64,000 nt of DNA from Thunnus maccoyii (GCF_910596095.1 NC_056533.1:28308662-28372661); one strand, 5' to 3'; shown: positions 1 through 20,229, counted from the first letter of the stretch. Notes: generated from the letters alone by a model not told the origin. Program-made: numbers and translations.

Positions 1-281
1 TGACACTGTGCTCTCAGGCAGACAAACAGGAGACCACCTCCTCCAAGCAGCGCACCATGATTCAACTCCGCTGCTGTCGCCCCGGCTGCTGCTTTTGGAC
101 AAACTTTCACGGATTAAATAAAGCCGACAGTTTCTGAGAGAAGAGCTGTGAGGAAGACTGCTTTCTGTTAGTAGCAGGAGTCTTCACTTGTTAAGTTACA
201 CTCTTATCGTAAGCTCTGCCTGATCTTTCTTAGGGGGTTTCCTCAGTGTTCAGCCACAAGCTCACCTGCAGAAGCCGAACC
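1..281 (+). promoter_or_regulatory. prss23: prss23 5' leader / upstream region (start of window)
   Basis: Sequence directly before the prss23 ATG. It contains a second ATG at 57 that opens a short reading frame, and a possible 3' splice site (CACCTGCAG ending at 270) only 12 bases before the start codon. The exact transcription start cannot be fixed; part may be 5' UTR and part promoter or intron. Confidence 0.35.
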
Positions 282-2244
282 ATGCGCTCCCGGTAAGTCA
301 CCGCGGTCGGCGGGTTTGCATGTGCGTAATGGAGGAGTTTGCGGTTACATGACGCAGTGAACTTGCGCAGAACTTGCATAGGACAAAGTTATGAAACGGA
401 GTAAACAGTAACTGCTGATTTAACATTTCAGTGATGCAGTGGCAAACTAAAAACGATGGCTAGACGAGTATTGTAATTTATACCCTCTAAAATAAATATA
501 TGTTTACACGGGTAGCAGAATGCGGATTTTAACATTAGACTGTGAAGATTTACCTTTTTGTTACATCCCTGCACAATTTTCCCATGAGTCTCCATGCCAG
601 CATTGTAGTCTCATATGAGGAAGGTGTGAGTCTGTCTGTGTGAAACAAACTATGGCTTGATTTACCCTTTACCCATAAAAAAAACCCACCCAGGCAACAA
701 AATGTTATTCTACCACTCTTGCAGGCTTAAGCCAATCCCTCAGGCCACTTTAGGAATTTTCCATCAGATCCTAGTAAGGCCTGATCTTTGCCCTGTCTGC
801 CGTATTTGCAGTATTAAAAAACAGTGGAAGTTTACAGCTGCCAAATTCCAGCATAGATAGAAATTCTTCAAAGTGAAATGTTCTGCCTCAACTCCCATTC
901 CTGTAATTATAAATCCATGATGCGGGTTTAAGGAATGTGGATGTTTTTCATGCGGACCCCGAGTTATGTTAAACAGAACCATTTGTGCATAGAATCATGC
1001 TCCATCTTTTCAGTACAGTAGTTCACCTGATCTGTCTTCCTGTCCACAGGTTTGCCTCCATCCTTCCCCTCCTATTTGTCCTCTGCCTTCCCTCTGTTTT
1101 CTCCTCCTTCTCCTCACGCCCACAGTGGATTCTCCAGCATGTTCCTGTGGTCCTCCCACAGCACACGGAAAGTCGACCGGCCCCTCGCTTCCTGTCCCCG
1201 GCCCGCCTGGATGTCAACTCGCCCTGTGATCCAGAATGCCACAAGAGAGCCCCTCGCCCGAGCTACTGGGACCTGCGGGGTCTTCTGGCCTATGAGACAC
1301 TCCACTCTGATGGTCAACTTACTGAGACCGCCATTGGGATCTATGGCTACAGCCCCAGTTCTAACACTAGTCCAGCATACTCCTTGGGGTCGTCTGGGAA
1401 GACTGAGCGGTCACACGTCAGACGAAAGCGACAGATCTTTGGTCATGATGGGCGTTTTAGCATTGCAGGGCAGAACTTCCTGCTTAAATATCCTTTCTCA
1501 GTGGCTGTAAAACTGTCCACTGGATGCTCTGGTACCTTGGTGGGGGACCGTCATGTTCTCACAGCTGCTCATTGTGTTCACGATGGTAAAAACTATGTGA
1601 AAGGAGCCCAGAGGCTTCGGGTTGGGTTTTTAAAACCCAAGCAACGAGAAACACAGTCGTCTACCCTTTTCCTTCCCTCCAACTTCTCCAATTATGTTGA
1701 AGGTGGCCCCGCTCCTTACGCCCCGCCAACCAATGACAAAATGAAGTTCCAGTGGATCAGAGCCAAGCGCACCCATGTTCCCAAAGGATGGATTAAAGGG
1801 AATGCCAATGACATTGGGATGGACTATGACTATGCTTTGCTTGAACTCAAGAAACCCCACAAACGCCGCCACATGAAGCTGGGTGTCAGCCCTCCGGCTC
1901 AGAGGCTGCCTGGTCATCGAGTCCATTTCTCAGGATTTGACAATGACCGTCCAGGCAAACTGGTGTATCGGTTCTGTCAGGCCGGTGAGGAGACATCAGA
2001 CCTGCTGTACCAGCACTGTGACGCTCAGCCCGGTGCCAGCGGGTCAGGAGTCTACGCTCGGATGTGGGATGGGCGACGCCGGCGCTGGGAGCGGAAGGTG
2101 ATAGGTGTGTTTTCTGGGCATCAGTGGGTGGAGCGACAAGGGGCGTCTCAGGAATTTAATGTAGCAGTAAGAATCACACCTCTCAAATACGCTCAGATCT
2201 GCTACTGGATAAAAGGCAACTTTGTGGACTGCCGAGAAGGGTGA
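282..2244 (+). CDS. prss23: Serine protease 23 (secreted trypsin-fold protease), two coding exons
   Basis: Coding exons are 282-292 and 1050-2244 (11 + 1195 nt, 401 aa). The ATG at 282 opens an 11-nt coding exon (Met-Arg-Ser-Arg split) ending at a GTAAGT donor at 293. The acceptor CACAG ends at 1049. Joining them puts a hydrophobic signal peptide (about residues 5-25) at the N-terminus; the unspliced reading from 985 has no such start and is rejected. A basic RRKR site (about 128-131) precedes the protease domain. The triad looks complete: His178 in TAAHC, Asp264 in DYDYALLEL, Ser334 in GASGSGVY. The stretch HVPKGWIKGNANDIGMDYDY and the C-terminal end YWIKGNFVDCREG are diagnostic of PRSS23 rather than PRSS35, whose serine is replaced. 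Length fits the family (human about 383 aa). Family knowledge: a secreted protease linked to ovarian and vascular remodelling; substrate poorly defined. It is the only plus-strand gene here, divergent from nothing and convergent with tmem39a. Confidence 0.95.
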
Positions 2245-3820
2245 GGAAAAAGGTGGAGAGTGAGCATGACACAGGGGTGAAGCTAGGAAATCAAGGCCAG
2301 CCTCATACATCCTACTGGAATATTGAGGCTGCAAAAATCAACACTTTTCACCCTGCTACTTATGGCACTGACATGACATAACACAACATAAATGTCTAAA
2401 TTTTGCGTGTCGCTCCCATTCACAGAAACCCAACAGAAGTAATGTAAATACAGACCTTACAGAAACAAATTCAGTAATGACACCATATTAGGTCAAATGT
2501 GTTCATTTATGCAGTTTTGCATCTTCACCTATACATTTCTAAAATATGCAATAAGCTGATAACATTCATGTTAACTGGGGAAACATTTAGGTCAAGTGGT
2601 TTTGCAGAACAGAGGCAGGTTTATCTGCTTCTTGGAACATAGTTATCTGGAAGTCCCTCAAATCCGGAACAAGGACAGATGTTTAAAGATCTCCTTGGAG
2701 CAAGCCCCAAGGAGCAGGACTGGGAGAACAGTTTCATGATGCTTCATAGCCTTTTCTATTGTGCTAATACTGAGGCTTGCACTGTTAAAACTCTTGAAGA
2801 ACTTTTTTCTACTGAAAATGATGATTATTGTGGGTGAATGTACAAGTCAGCTACCAAAGGTGCCAATTGTTTCTGTCCAAACCATCATGTATCTCCTCTC
2901 AGTGGACACACTAATTATCTATAATGTATTCTGTCAGCTAAGTTAAGACTGTTTTGACAAAATATTCCAACTGTTACACAGATTGGTGTTTAAGGACTGC
3001 AGATGAGTCTTGTCAAGGCTGCAGATTACTTCTTAAATGGAACACATTTTGTTGAATGTTTTACTTTAATGCTTAGCGCCCTCTGGTGGGAATGATCAAA
3101 CATTGCAGGTGTCTGCGATGACCATTTATGCCAACATAGCTTAGGCCTCTATAAGCACTTTCTACCTTCTCCTCGATTAACTTTTGTGACATTGCATTAT
3201 TTGTTTTTCAAAAGCTGAAGACAAATTTAATGAAATATATGCTTGAAATAAGCAACTGTGTCATTATATTTCTTCTCAGACTGCTCTTACATTATATTCT
3301 ATGAACATAAATACACCCACTATCTTGGTTTAAACACCATGTTTTATTTCAGATGTCAAAAAGCATTTTCAGAAATGCTGTGGGGAAAATGAATACTGTA
3401 AAAAGCCGAAATATGAGGACCAGCTCCTATGTCTTCTCCAGCACTGACACATCCCACCACAGGTTCAACCAGGACACCACAACCGCATCCTGGGATATGG
3501 CACATAGAAAACAAATCCTGCAACTCAATATGACTTTTATAATAAATGGGACACAGATTGATATCATCGGCGTCGATTTTACTTTCATTCTGTCTTTCAT
3601 GTAGGCTAGGGGAGGTTCGAGTACACTTCAGGGAAATGAGGTGAAAAAGAGTTGATGAATCTAAAATCTTCCTAAATTTAATTCCTCACTTCTGTTCTTT
3701 AGGGGTGATCTTGTAGGTTTCACCAAACCAACGAAAGCAGGCAGACTGAGTTATTTGAGCAAAGACATTCAAGTAACAACTGACACAGCAGCAGCAAACA
3801 ATAAAATATTTCCTTCCCAT
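2245..3820 (+). other. prss23: Probable prss23 3' UTR
   Basis: No coding sequence follows the prss23 stop. Candidate AATAAA signals on the plus strand lie at 3541-3546 and 3800-3805. An open frame at 3353-3604 has no recognisable domain and sits inside this stretch, so it is treated as untranslated. The end of the transcript is inferred, not shown. Confidence 0.4.
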
Positions 3821-5947
3821 GTTAATGAGATTAGGGCAAGTTAAAAGTGATACCCATTGAAATTAATATTTCAGTGATGGTGCTCAACTGAAGGCCAGTG
3901 CTACCGATTACAAAAACATGTCAATTCAAGTCACTTGAAAAAAAATGTTGCTACATTCAAGTGGAAAATGACCAACTGTGAGCGAACAGAACATAAGCAC
4001 CAAAGAGCTGATTTAAGGGCTGGGTTTGCAGACACATCTGAATAAGGATTACAAGAGTTCAAGATTCCTCACATTTCAGCCGAGGCACAGAGCAGCACCG
4101 GTGATCCAGATGTACACACTGGTTCATCACAGAAGTAGTTTCCTCCACCTCATCTACACTCCACCTGAAACTTGACTGAAGCATTCAGTGTAAAATTCTG
4201 AACAGCACAGGAGACATTGATTTTCAGATTTTCAAATTATATTTCACCTCCTGACAAAAAACTCCCCAAAACTCTTCTATTGAACATGTATTAATTTCTA
4301 TCTGGATGCTGGACCATTAATCGGGCCCTGCCACTAATCCTTAATATTGCCCAAAGTTATGCACTGCAGATCAGATAGTGTAGGAGAGGAGGCACAATTC
4401 AGAGGAAACCACTAAGAGGATGCGCACCAAATGTGACTAAACAAAAAGGCAACAACATGCGAGGCAACCTGTTTGTAACACCATTCTGGTAATACCTGAA
4501 CTGGTAATGAGGTGATACATACAGTTTTCCCCTCCACCTGTCTTCACCCTTTGATTTAGCATTCATCACCCATGAGAACAATAATATTAAACATCCTTTG
4601 CTGTCACATCCATATGAGGGCATGTTGAAAATAACATATTTGCAATGGGAGAAAGGTTAGGTCCTGGGACGTACCAACAGAAAACTTTATTAGCCACATT
4701 CGTTCTGTTATCTGCATCCAGTCCACAAAAAGATGAACCTGATGTGATATGGTCCTCAATTCCCATTATGGTTTAAGCATTCAGGAACCAAAAAGGCAAT
4801 AAAATAAACACTGACTGGATGACCTTTAGGAACACAAATGAGTCTTACGCTATATCATGGCAAGAAGATTTCAGCATGTCAAAGTATGGTCAGACATCAC
4901 AGCAGCTACAGCACCAGCCCTTCAAACATTACTTTTTATGTATCCACAGCTGGGGTGGGCAGGGTTGTATGACAAGGTAAAAACACCCAGAGTTGTTTTT
5001 TTTGACATTTTTGGGTGTGCTTTGAGTTTATGGATACCAACAGCAGGCCTTCCAGCCAACCCCTTCTCACTTGTAAGTTTGTAAAGACTAATGCTGTAAC
5101 TGTCAACAGAGTAACAAAGAGAATGAGGAAGAATACAGAATTCTCTGCAGAGGCAGGGGATGGGAGTACCTAAGGTGTTTTTCCTACAGACTGACCTCAA
5201 GTCAGTTTGAAGGAGAATTTTATTCAACTTTGTGTTGTGCTAACCAGTTGCTGGTTGTAGCTTTATATTTGATGGACAGATATGAGAGTGGTATCTATCT
5301 TATCTAACTCTACACCAAATGTGTGCAAAATGTGTTTTGCTTTAAAATCATTGATGAAAACAACATACTGAAGTTGTTAAGAGCAGTGGGAACTGTCTTG
5401 CTACAGAAATGCTGAAATGTTCAGATTGCCTTTCTACCTCAAACAGCTGAATCTTTTTCACTGGTTTCTGATTTGAGCTTCAAGAGACTCAGGACTGAAG
5501 TAGAACACAGGCCAATCAGGGTTCAGGATCTCAGACACAACTCCTTCCACTGAATCACTTTGTGTTTAACTGACTGTCAGAGGCCAAGTCTGCTCTGTGA
5601 TTGGCCACATGCACTTATAATATCTTTGGTGAAAGTCACCTCCTGGCATTCCCTAACTTTCCTGTCGCCTAGCAACAACATAACACAACATGCTAATGCC
5701 GTCAGCGTGGTAATGCCCGGCGTAACTCGAAATAGTATACAAAATAAAAATATTCTTTTAAATAGGTATATATAAACATTGCATTAAAAATAGAACCGTA
5801 TCAAAACACGATTATGAGTTCATAGTCTGTCTCTTAACCTCCAAGCGTGAGCGCTAAACAACCTGCTGGTCTTCCACTTTACCAGACCTCCACCCATCTC
5901 CCCTTCACATTCAGAGTTCATAGGTGAGGTCTCGTTGTGTAGAACCT
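3821..5947. other. Convergent spacer prss23 / tmem39a, including the tmem39a 3' UTR
   Basis: No gene seen. The part next to 5948 should be the tmem39a 3' UTR (minus strand). A minus-strand AATAAA lies at 5219-5224 and another at about 4685, so the two genes end tail to tail with perhaps 1-2 kb between their transcripts. Short frames at 4399-5227 carry no known domain. Confidence 0.4.
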
Positions 5948-13217
<7,270 letters not shown>

Positions 13218-13318
13218 GGTCGCCAGTTACCGTGGCAACCACGGATGCTGCCCACCAACCAACAGCTGCTGGGACTCCTCCCTTTCTCCTCAATGAGCCA
13301 CCATATACACCGAGGCCA
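13218..13318 (-). other. tmem39a: tmem39a 5' UTR part of first coding exon
   Basis: Upstream of the tmem39a ATG on the minus strand, a good acceptor (TTTCCTTTGCAG) ends at 13319. The first coding exon therefore probably starts at 13318 and the transcript begins in a separate non-coding exon further right. A 23-base A-run lies just beyond (about 13351-13373). Confidence 0.55.
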
Positions 13319-14219
13319 CTGCAAAGGAAACCAACAGACAAGACTGAGTTAGAAAAAAAAAAAAAAAAAAAAAAAGAGAAGACGACGACAATTCAGGTTG
13401 AAACGAAAAAGCTAAAAAAACAACAAACCTGAAGCCTAATCGACATCCACAAACCTACTGCCAAGCAACCTGGAGCTAAATTAAGCATAATTAGAGAACA
13501 GATCTGCCCTGAGGTATTTACTTTACACTGTGCATGTAATAAGTGAACAGAAGTGAAAGTAGTTAAGTAAGGATTATTAGAGCACTGCACTGCTGCCCCA
13601 GTTTTTCAATGAACCAGTTCTCAATTCTGTTTTGTTTTATTAATTGTACAAGCCGCAACACCTGTGAAATATCTTTACTAGGTCAAACTACTTTGGTGTA
13701 AAAATCAGCTTTTTTTTCCCCTCCAGCATGAGAATCTGCTGTGCTTCTGTAACAGAGGCTTACAGAAGCAGAAGCATTCAAAGCTTAATCAATACTCAGT
13801 TTAATACTGCTTTGATCATTCCTTATCAATCCCACTTCAGGTGAATGACATGTCATGTTACCGTGACACTAACTGTATCAGTGGTTCAATTCAACCCTTA
13901 CAAAAGCTGCCAGGGGTTCCCCCAGGAAATTATTTAGCAAAGGTGGTGAGCCAACCATATCCTGGCATATCTCATGTGATTTGGTTAGTAGATGATAACC
14001 AAAGAACAACAAATACTGTCATGAAATATGAGTGACACTCTGCTTGTTTTTCCTGAATGTTAATGGGTTTTTTTTTCCTTCATAAAATTGGATTAATTTG
14101 TGATGTTAGTGGAGGTAGTCGTTATGTCAAAAACACACTATAAATGTCTGGCCTTCTTTCCCACATTGTAAATCTGTGAGAGAAAGTTTTATTGAGTGTT
14201 AGAAATTAGAAATGAAACA

Positions 14220-14550
14220 GTTAGTTGATTGACTGTAAATTATTCTGATTATTGATTCATCGTTAACATCATTTCGGCAAAAATGTCAAATATTCTGTGG
14301 TTTCAGCTTCTCAATTGTGAGGATTTGCTGCTTGTCTCTCTGCTTTGCTATAAGGTTGATGTGGCAATAAATGATTGAATCGTTTATATTTTGTCTTTGG
14401 GGTTTTGGAGTTTTTGTCGGATAAGCAAAAGCAATTTGAAAACATCATCTTGGGCTATAGAAAAGTGTGATGGGCATTTTCTGACATTTTATAGTATAAA
14501 AGAAAATCAATAAAATATTTTATAATGAAAGAAAGTTTGTTGCAGCCCTA
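14220..14550. mobile_element. Copy of TAGGGCTGCAACT family, inverse orientation
   Basis: Ends TTGTTGCAGCCCTA at 14550 and carries the family word TTTTCTGACATTTTATAG. The left terminus (TTAGTTGATTGACTG) is diverged. Confidence 0.75.
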
Positions 14551-14628
14551 GAAAGATTAAACTGCTCTTGTTATCTGTCAATGTGTCATTCAGGGGAATA
14601 TTAAAAAGGCAACAGGGATAAAGGGAAT

Positions 14629-14900
14629 TAGGGCTGCAACTAACAGTTATTTTCATTATCAAATAATCTGTTGATTATTTTCTCAATTAATCGATTAGTT
14701 GTTTGGTCCATAAAATGTCAGAAAATGGTGAAAAATGTCAATCACTGTTTTCCAAAAGCCTGGGGAGACGTCTGCAGATGTCTCGTTTTGTCCTGAACAA
14801 CAGTCAACAACCAAAAGATATTTAATTAACTGTCATAGAAAACTAAACAAACAGAAAATGTTTACTTCTGAGAAGCTTGAGTCAGAGAATTTTTTTTTTG
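14629..14900. mobile_element. Copy of TAGGGCTGCAACT family, right end lost
   Basis: Very clear left half: TAGGGCTGCAACTAACAG, TTAATCGATTAGTTGTTTGG and TAAAATGTCAGAAAATGG. The right half fades after about 14900. Confidence 0.85.
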
Positions 14901-15498
14901 CCCTGTGGGTTAATATTATTACTGAGAACCAAGATGAAGAAATGTTATCATTTTTACCATTAAAGCATAAAAAGACCCAACAGATCAGAATCTGAAAATA
15001 AAATCTCTTGAAGCTAACAGGTCATTAAACCACTGAGTGCTTACAAATGGACTGTAAAACAATGAGATTGTTGGGAGATTCTTAATCAGTTCACTGGAAG
15101 ATAAAGTTGAGTTTTATATTATATATATATATACACACTGTATTATTCACTCACACCCTCGCACTTAGAAAGCTATAATAGCAAAACACTGTGCAAGGTA
15201 GGAAGAGCAATAATTAATTAAGCTCAGAAAGGTCACAATAAAATGAAAAAAAAAAAAACTTAATTGGATGTGTCAGTTTCTTTGTTTAGTCCTGGCATTC
15301 TGCAGGGGAACGGATGTTATGAATATTATATCGATATTAGAAAGTTTGTTTATCAGTGGCTGCAGCGTTATCAGACTGTGTGGAAACCCTGATAAGTACA
15401 CCTTTCAAAAGAAAATGAAAATCAACCAACCTGGCCTGGATACGGCTGCCATCAACACCCAGCAACAGCACAGAGCATGGCAAAATAGACGTTTAAAA

Positions 15499-15960
15499 AG
15501 GAATAGTTTGGCATTTTAGGAAATACCCTTATTCACTTTCTTGCCAAGAGTTGGATGATAAGATTGATGCCACTTTCAGCTGCCCATTCAATATGAAGTT
15601 ACAGAAAGCAGCTGCTTAGCTTAGCATAAAGACTGGGAACAGAGGGAAACAACAAGCCTGGCTCTATCTGCAAATCTATTTCTTTGCCGGGTGCAGTGAC
15701 TTCCTGGATCCTCCTCCTGGTTGCCTGGCAACCAAACGGCAACGACAGGAAGTGGCTATGACCGGCCAATAAATAGTAAGATGCATAACCAACAAAACCA
15801 CAAATTGTTGTTTGTACAATTCACTTTCTATACAGATCAAACAAATGAGATATAAAGTATTAATTAGTGAACTTTACAGCTGGTTGGCTGATTTTGTTCT
15901 GTTGAACACAACCAGGAGAGCTGTGTTCCCCTGTTTCCAGTCTTTATGGTAAAATTTAGG
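15499..15960. mobile_element. Palindromic interspersed repeat
   Basis: The left half has GCATAAAGACTGGGAACAGAG; the right end has its inverse CCCCTGTTTCCAGTCTTTATG, so the unit folds back on itself. Includes GTGACTTCCTGGATCCTCC and GGTTGCCTGGCAACC. The sequence resembles a repeat I recognise as frequent in perch-like fish; no name is claimed. Confidence 0.65.
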
Positions 15961-16189
15961 TTTTTTTTATAGACTAAACAATTAAATGAGAAAATAGTTG
16001 TCAGATTATTCGACATTGCGGCCCTGGATGAAAGTTATAATGTGCAGGTTTTGTTCATTCTGATTTAGAGAGTTGTTGATTCAAGTTTATGGTTATTCTG
16101 GAGGCTGCTGAACTGTATGCGTTATTGATATAAATGGAAGTTAGTAAAGTATTAGAAACACCTTTCATAGCATAATGCAAACAGAGCAG

Positions 16190-16440
16190 CAACGAGTGGT
16201 CGGTTAATTGATTATTCGATCAAAAGAAAATTAAATCGGCAACTACTTTGATAATTGTTTAGGTAATTTTTTTTAAATAAAAATGCCAGAGATTTATTGG
16301 TTTCAGGTTCTTAAATATGAGAATTTGCTGCTTGTCTTGGTTTTAAATGATAGTAAATTATATATGTATGTTTTTTTGATCGTTTATTGGACAAAACAAG
16401 ACATGTATTGGTGCCAACTTGTGCTCTAAGATACTGTAGT
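16190..16440. mobile_element. Partial copy of TAGGGCTGCAACT family
   Basis: GCAACGAGTGGTCGGTTAATTG and later family words (GAGAATTTGCTGCTTGTC) are recognisable; both ends are eroded. Confidence 0.6.
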
Positions 16441-17280
16441 AGCAACTGTAGTAGTAACACCTCTCTACAGCTTCAACAAAAGATTAAAACCTTTATGAGG
16501 GATAAACTGATGGCTATCCTATTAAACTAGGTGTCCTAATAAAAGGGTACATAAACTGACTCAAAATAATTAGCTACCCTCTGCTACATGATCAAAGAAC
16601 CATCCCAAAGTCTTCCTGGCGGCAGCACTCTTGGCTACTGTCAAACCACTGCTCAACAATGTCCAAAGTGCCGTCACCAATCTGCCACCCAGAGTTTCAG
16701 GCCTGTTTATACGCAGCCTGTCTTTAAGCTCATGTTGGGAGAAAATATCAAGACTATGACAAACTCGGTGTAACGTCTACATGAAGTGACTGACGATCAG
16801 TACGTCTTGACTCATTCATTCAACATCTTTGTGACATTTACATCAGTGTCCTCTCAACTTGTAGATTTTAAATATGAATGTATGAGTATTTATATAGTCA
16901 ATATCTTCTGTTTAAGGCCCGTTTTCACAGCAGACATTTTACCAAGAAAAACACAGGTGTACCTAAAAGCATTAACGATGGCTCTACTCCATTTTAGAAA
17001 CAATACTCTGACACACTTGACTGGAATGCAGCCATTAATTATGTTGTTATTGTTTACACCTGGGCTCCTCCTGCTGTGACATGTCAAATAATCCGATGCA
17101 ATAATAACAAGTCAGCTCTCTTTATGCTTCACTCTCAAAAGGTTTGGACAGATACAACCTATTTCATACTCATAAAACAACTGAAAACTAATAGTCCAGA
17201 TATGGAAAATGATAAATAATTTATTGCTAAGATGCTTTGTCCAAACACATCTGTTTTATTTACACTTATTTTATATCAAT

Positions 17281-17587
17281 TAGGGCTGCAACTTGCAATT
17301 ATTTATTAAAGATGAACCTGTCTATTATTTTCTCAATTAATTGATTGGTTGTTTGGTCTATAAAATGTCCAACAGTCCATATCCCAAAGATATTCGGTTT
17401 ACTGTCTTATAAGACTAAAAAAAAAAACAGAAAATATTCATTTGAGATGCTGGAACCAGATGTTTTAACTTTTTTTCTGAAAAAAAAGAAAAAATGACTC
17501 AAAGAGATGAATCAATTATCAAAATAGTTGCTGATGAATTTAATAGTTGGCAACTAATTTGTTAATCAACTAATCGCTGTAGCTCTA
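17281..17587. mobile_element. Intact MITE, TAGGGCTGCAACT family, perfect 8-bp target duplication
   Basis: 307 bp. Left end TAGGGCTGCAACTTG, right end CGCTGTAGCTCTA (inverted). Flanked on both sides by ATATCAAT (17273-17280 and 17588-17595). An 8-bp duplication is the hallmark of the hAT superfamily. Confidence 0.9.
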
Positions 17588-19081
17588 ATATCAATGCACA
17601 GTGTAGTCCTGCAACACAACTGTTTGGCTGGGTTAATTAACTAGTTTTAGGCCTATTCAACAATTAATTATCAGATGCATGCAGCCCTATTTTTTTAGTT
17701 ATTTAATTCATTTTATTTATCATTCATTCTTTATCATTTATTGATGTTAGATCAATTCAATCAAACTATTCTATAGAAACTTTTAGGTAGAATTTGATAT
17801 GATGACAAGTTGATGTGTTGCACAGTGAGACATTTTAAAAGCTGCATCACAAGCAGATCCGTGTTGCAGATGGCAGCATCAAAATTAATTTATTTGTAAT
17901 AACATGGCAGCTCAACAACCTACAGTTGAATGTTTGAGCCTCACTGTGCAGAATGATGTATGTGCAGAGATTGACACTAGAAGGATGTTTTCACGTTTAT
18001 CTGCTGAAAGTGGAAAGTTTCTCTGTGCTCATTGAAAATCCTATTTTAAGAGGTGGGCCTATGAGCATGATTTTTGACATCAAAACTAGTTTGAAATATT
18101 AATATAATGAAATATATATTTGAATATTTATAGACTATGGAAGAGAGAAGGAATAGATGCCATTTAAGGATTTAAACATGGTAGTTATACATCAGACACA
18201 CATTATTGTTCGATGCAAAGTATTTTTATGTGTTGATAAATGTGTGGAAGTCCCATCTGAGCTGGTGTAGGTGTAACTGAACTCCATACTATAGTGTATA
18301 ATTTATCTTATCGCCATTGTTCAGTGGGTAAAAGAAAAAAGAAAAAGAAAAGAAAAAGAAAAGAAAAAAAGAGTTGTCCCGCCCCACTTCATCAGCCAGT
18401 GATAGGCTCCTGAAACGAAACAAAAAAACCAATACCAGATAACATTTAACCCTCTTTCTATATCAACATTTCCTTTTTGCAGATATGGTTTATGAAACAT
18501 GATGGAGCCAGTGTCTGTAGTGTGTGGCTGCAATATTAAGGCTGAATGTTAAACACAGGAAACACGTTAACACACACGCACACAGCAAGGGAACAAAATT
18601 ACAGTTGAGTCAAAAGAGAAAAACAGGAACTGAGCTCTAGAGAAATCAACTATACACGAGGGATTGCAGGATTTTGTAAACTTTGTGGAAGTGCAACACG
18701 TTTCGGGTTTTCTGCTCACCAGAAGTTATTTGGTTGTTGTTGTTTTTTTTTTTTACAACAGCCACCAAAAAGCGGCAGAAAGGTTGTTTTAATTTGCAGC
18801 TGCGTTCAGCTAGTTGTGTGTTTGTTGGGCTGTATTACCTTTGGGGGAACACTTTAAGAAGTGTCTTTTTTTTTTAGTTGCAGAGACTTGCTATGACATG
18901 CTAAACCTGCCTGTCTGAATCATGACATCACGCTAATCGCGGAAACTTCAACACACACACGTCAACAAATACGTTAAAATATAGAGGATGTGAGCTCGTA
19001 GCTAGCTAGTAGCTTGCAGGAAGAAAGGAGGATTGTTTAAACAATTTTAAAAAAGAGCTCTGTAAAGCCTTCGTTACTCAC

Positions 19082-19420
19082 ACAACATGGACAACATACG
19101 GGGGGGTGAACTGAGCGAGGATGCATCAGTCAGTTGTGTGTCTCCAGACAGCACCGAGCATTTCTCCGCCTTCCAGCTTCAATGTTCCCCGGTTGCATTA
19201 AATGTGCTGGCGAGCTAAGACGGCACCGACGATGCTGGAGGGTCGCTTTCACTCCGGCTGAAAACATTAAAAAATAATAATAATTTTTTTTTTTTTTAAA
19301 ACGGCTTTCAAAGTTAGCCCTGGGCTGGAGGAGCAACAGTGTAAATGCGTTGCACAGAGACCGACGTGGCAAACCCGCACCTCCTCTCTGTGTGACGTCA
19401 TCAGCGCGCGCTGCACAGTC
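19082..19420 (-). promoter_or_regulatory. tmem39a: Candidate tmem39a promoter and non-coding first exon
   Basis: The only CpG-rich patch between tmem39a and ildr1. It carries a perfect cAMP-response element TGACGTCA at 19393-19400 next to GCGCGCG. On the minus strand a strong donor (GTGAGTAAC) follows position 19082, which would pair with the acceptor at 13319. It contains several short upstream ATGs. Assignment to tmem39a is inference from position and the need for an upstream exon. Confidence 0.4.
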
Positions 19421-20229
19421 GCAGTTTGACAGAATAGAAAAAAAAAACAGCTGCTGGTCTGGAGTCAGTGTGAGTGTTTTCTTTAAAGGATACGTTCACT
19501 ATTTTTTCCAAGTGTGTCTTGAAATATCAAGTCAGGTGCCCATATGAGCAGTGGAAAAGGTTTTCCTCGCTGTAATCATTCCTCCTGTTCATACTGACCC
19601 CCTTCAAAATCTACAGTCATTTTGTGTAAAAATGCATTTAAAAGTTTATCTGGAGCTTGCATGAGGCTTCAACAGTCAGAGTTAGTCATATCAAGTGGAT
19701 ATCTGCCACATTTACAGTCTGTTTAGCATAAAATTCCCTCTTTGTGTTTCCTTGTATAGTGTTTCCCTGTTGAGCTGTGGTGGAAGTAACAAAAAGAGGG
19801 ACTGGCATTAAAAACACTGTACCATTGAAAGATATCTACATGATTTGACTAATTTGGATGGCTTCATATTAGCTTCACATAAACTTTTAAATACATTTCT
19901 GCACAGAAGGACTGTGGTAGCCTACACTGTAAGTGCATTATCTCCTTCAAGTCTTTGAAACTTGTTCAATATATTTTCTTAGTACATTTTTAGTAGTTCA
20001 GTTTGTTTAAATTGTTTATTCTGCAACTGAACTGTTTTGGTTTGGGAGAAACTGAATTTCATTTCAGTGTATGCAAACTGATAACCTCCCCACCCCATGA
20101 AATCATGTCAATAATGTTACAGTCCCACTCCCCATCTTGATCTAAACATAAAGCTGCCAAATAGAATAAGCAAGCAAAAACAGAAAAGAGAAAAAAAGAA
20201 TCAAAACTATTTTTTTTTTAAATCCATCA
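19421..20229. other. Spacer between tmem39a promoter and ildr1 3' end
   Basis: No gene seen. About half is a truncated interspersed repeat (19487-19920). The rest is AT-rich unique-looking sequence. Confidence 0.5.
19487..19920. mobile_element. Interspersed repeat, truncated
   Basis: Runs from AAAGGATACGTTCACTATTT through CAGGTGCCCATATGAGCAG to GCACAGAAGGACTGTGG. Pattern recalled as a multi-copy palindromic element of teleosts; here only about one arm is present. Confidence 0.55.

Larger units (their letters stand above)
13319..19081. other. Presumed 5' UTR intron of tmem39a, repeat-rich
   Basis: No coding exon seen. The stretch holds four copies of the TAGGGCTGCAACT element (about 14220-14550, 14629-14900, 16190-16440, 17281-17587), one larger palindromic repeat (15499-15960) and A-rich simple sequence at 18330-18372. 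Open frames such as 14735-14995 and 16786-17079 run through repeats and show no domain. Confidence 0.5.

Noticed and set aside
985-1049. N-terminal extension of the prss23 frame back to an ATG at 985
   Set aside because: It crosses a clear acceptor (TGTCCACAG, ending 1049) and lacks a proper signal peptide; splicing from 292 gives the expected N-terminus.
3353-3604. 83-codon open frame after prss23
   Set aside because: No domain or family resemblance; contains a poly(A) signal and lies in the probable 3' UTR.
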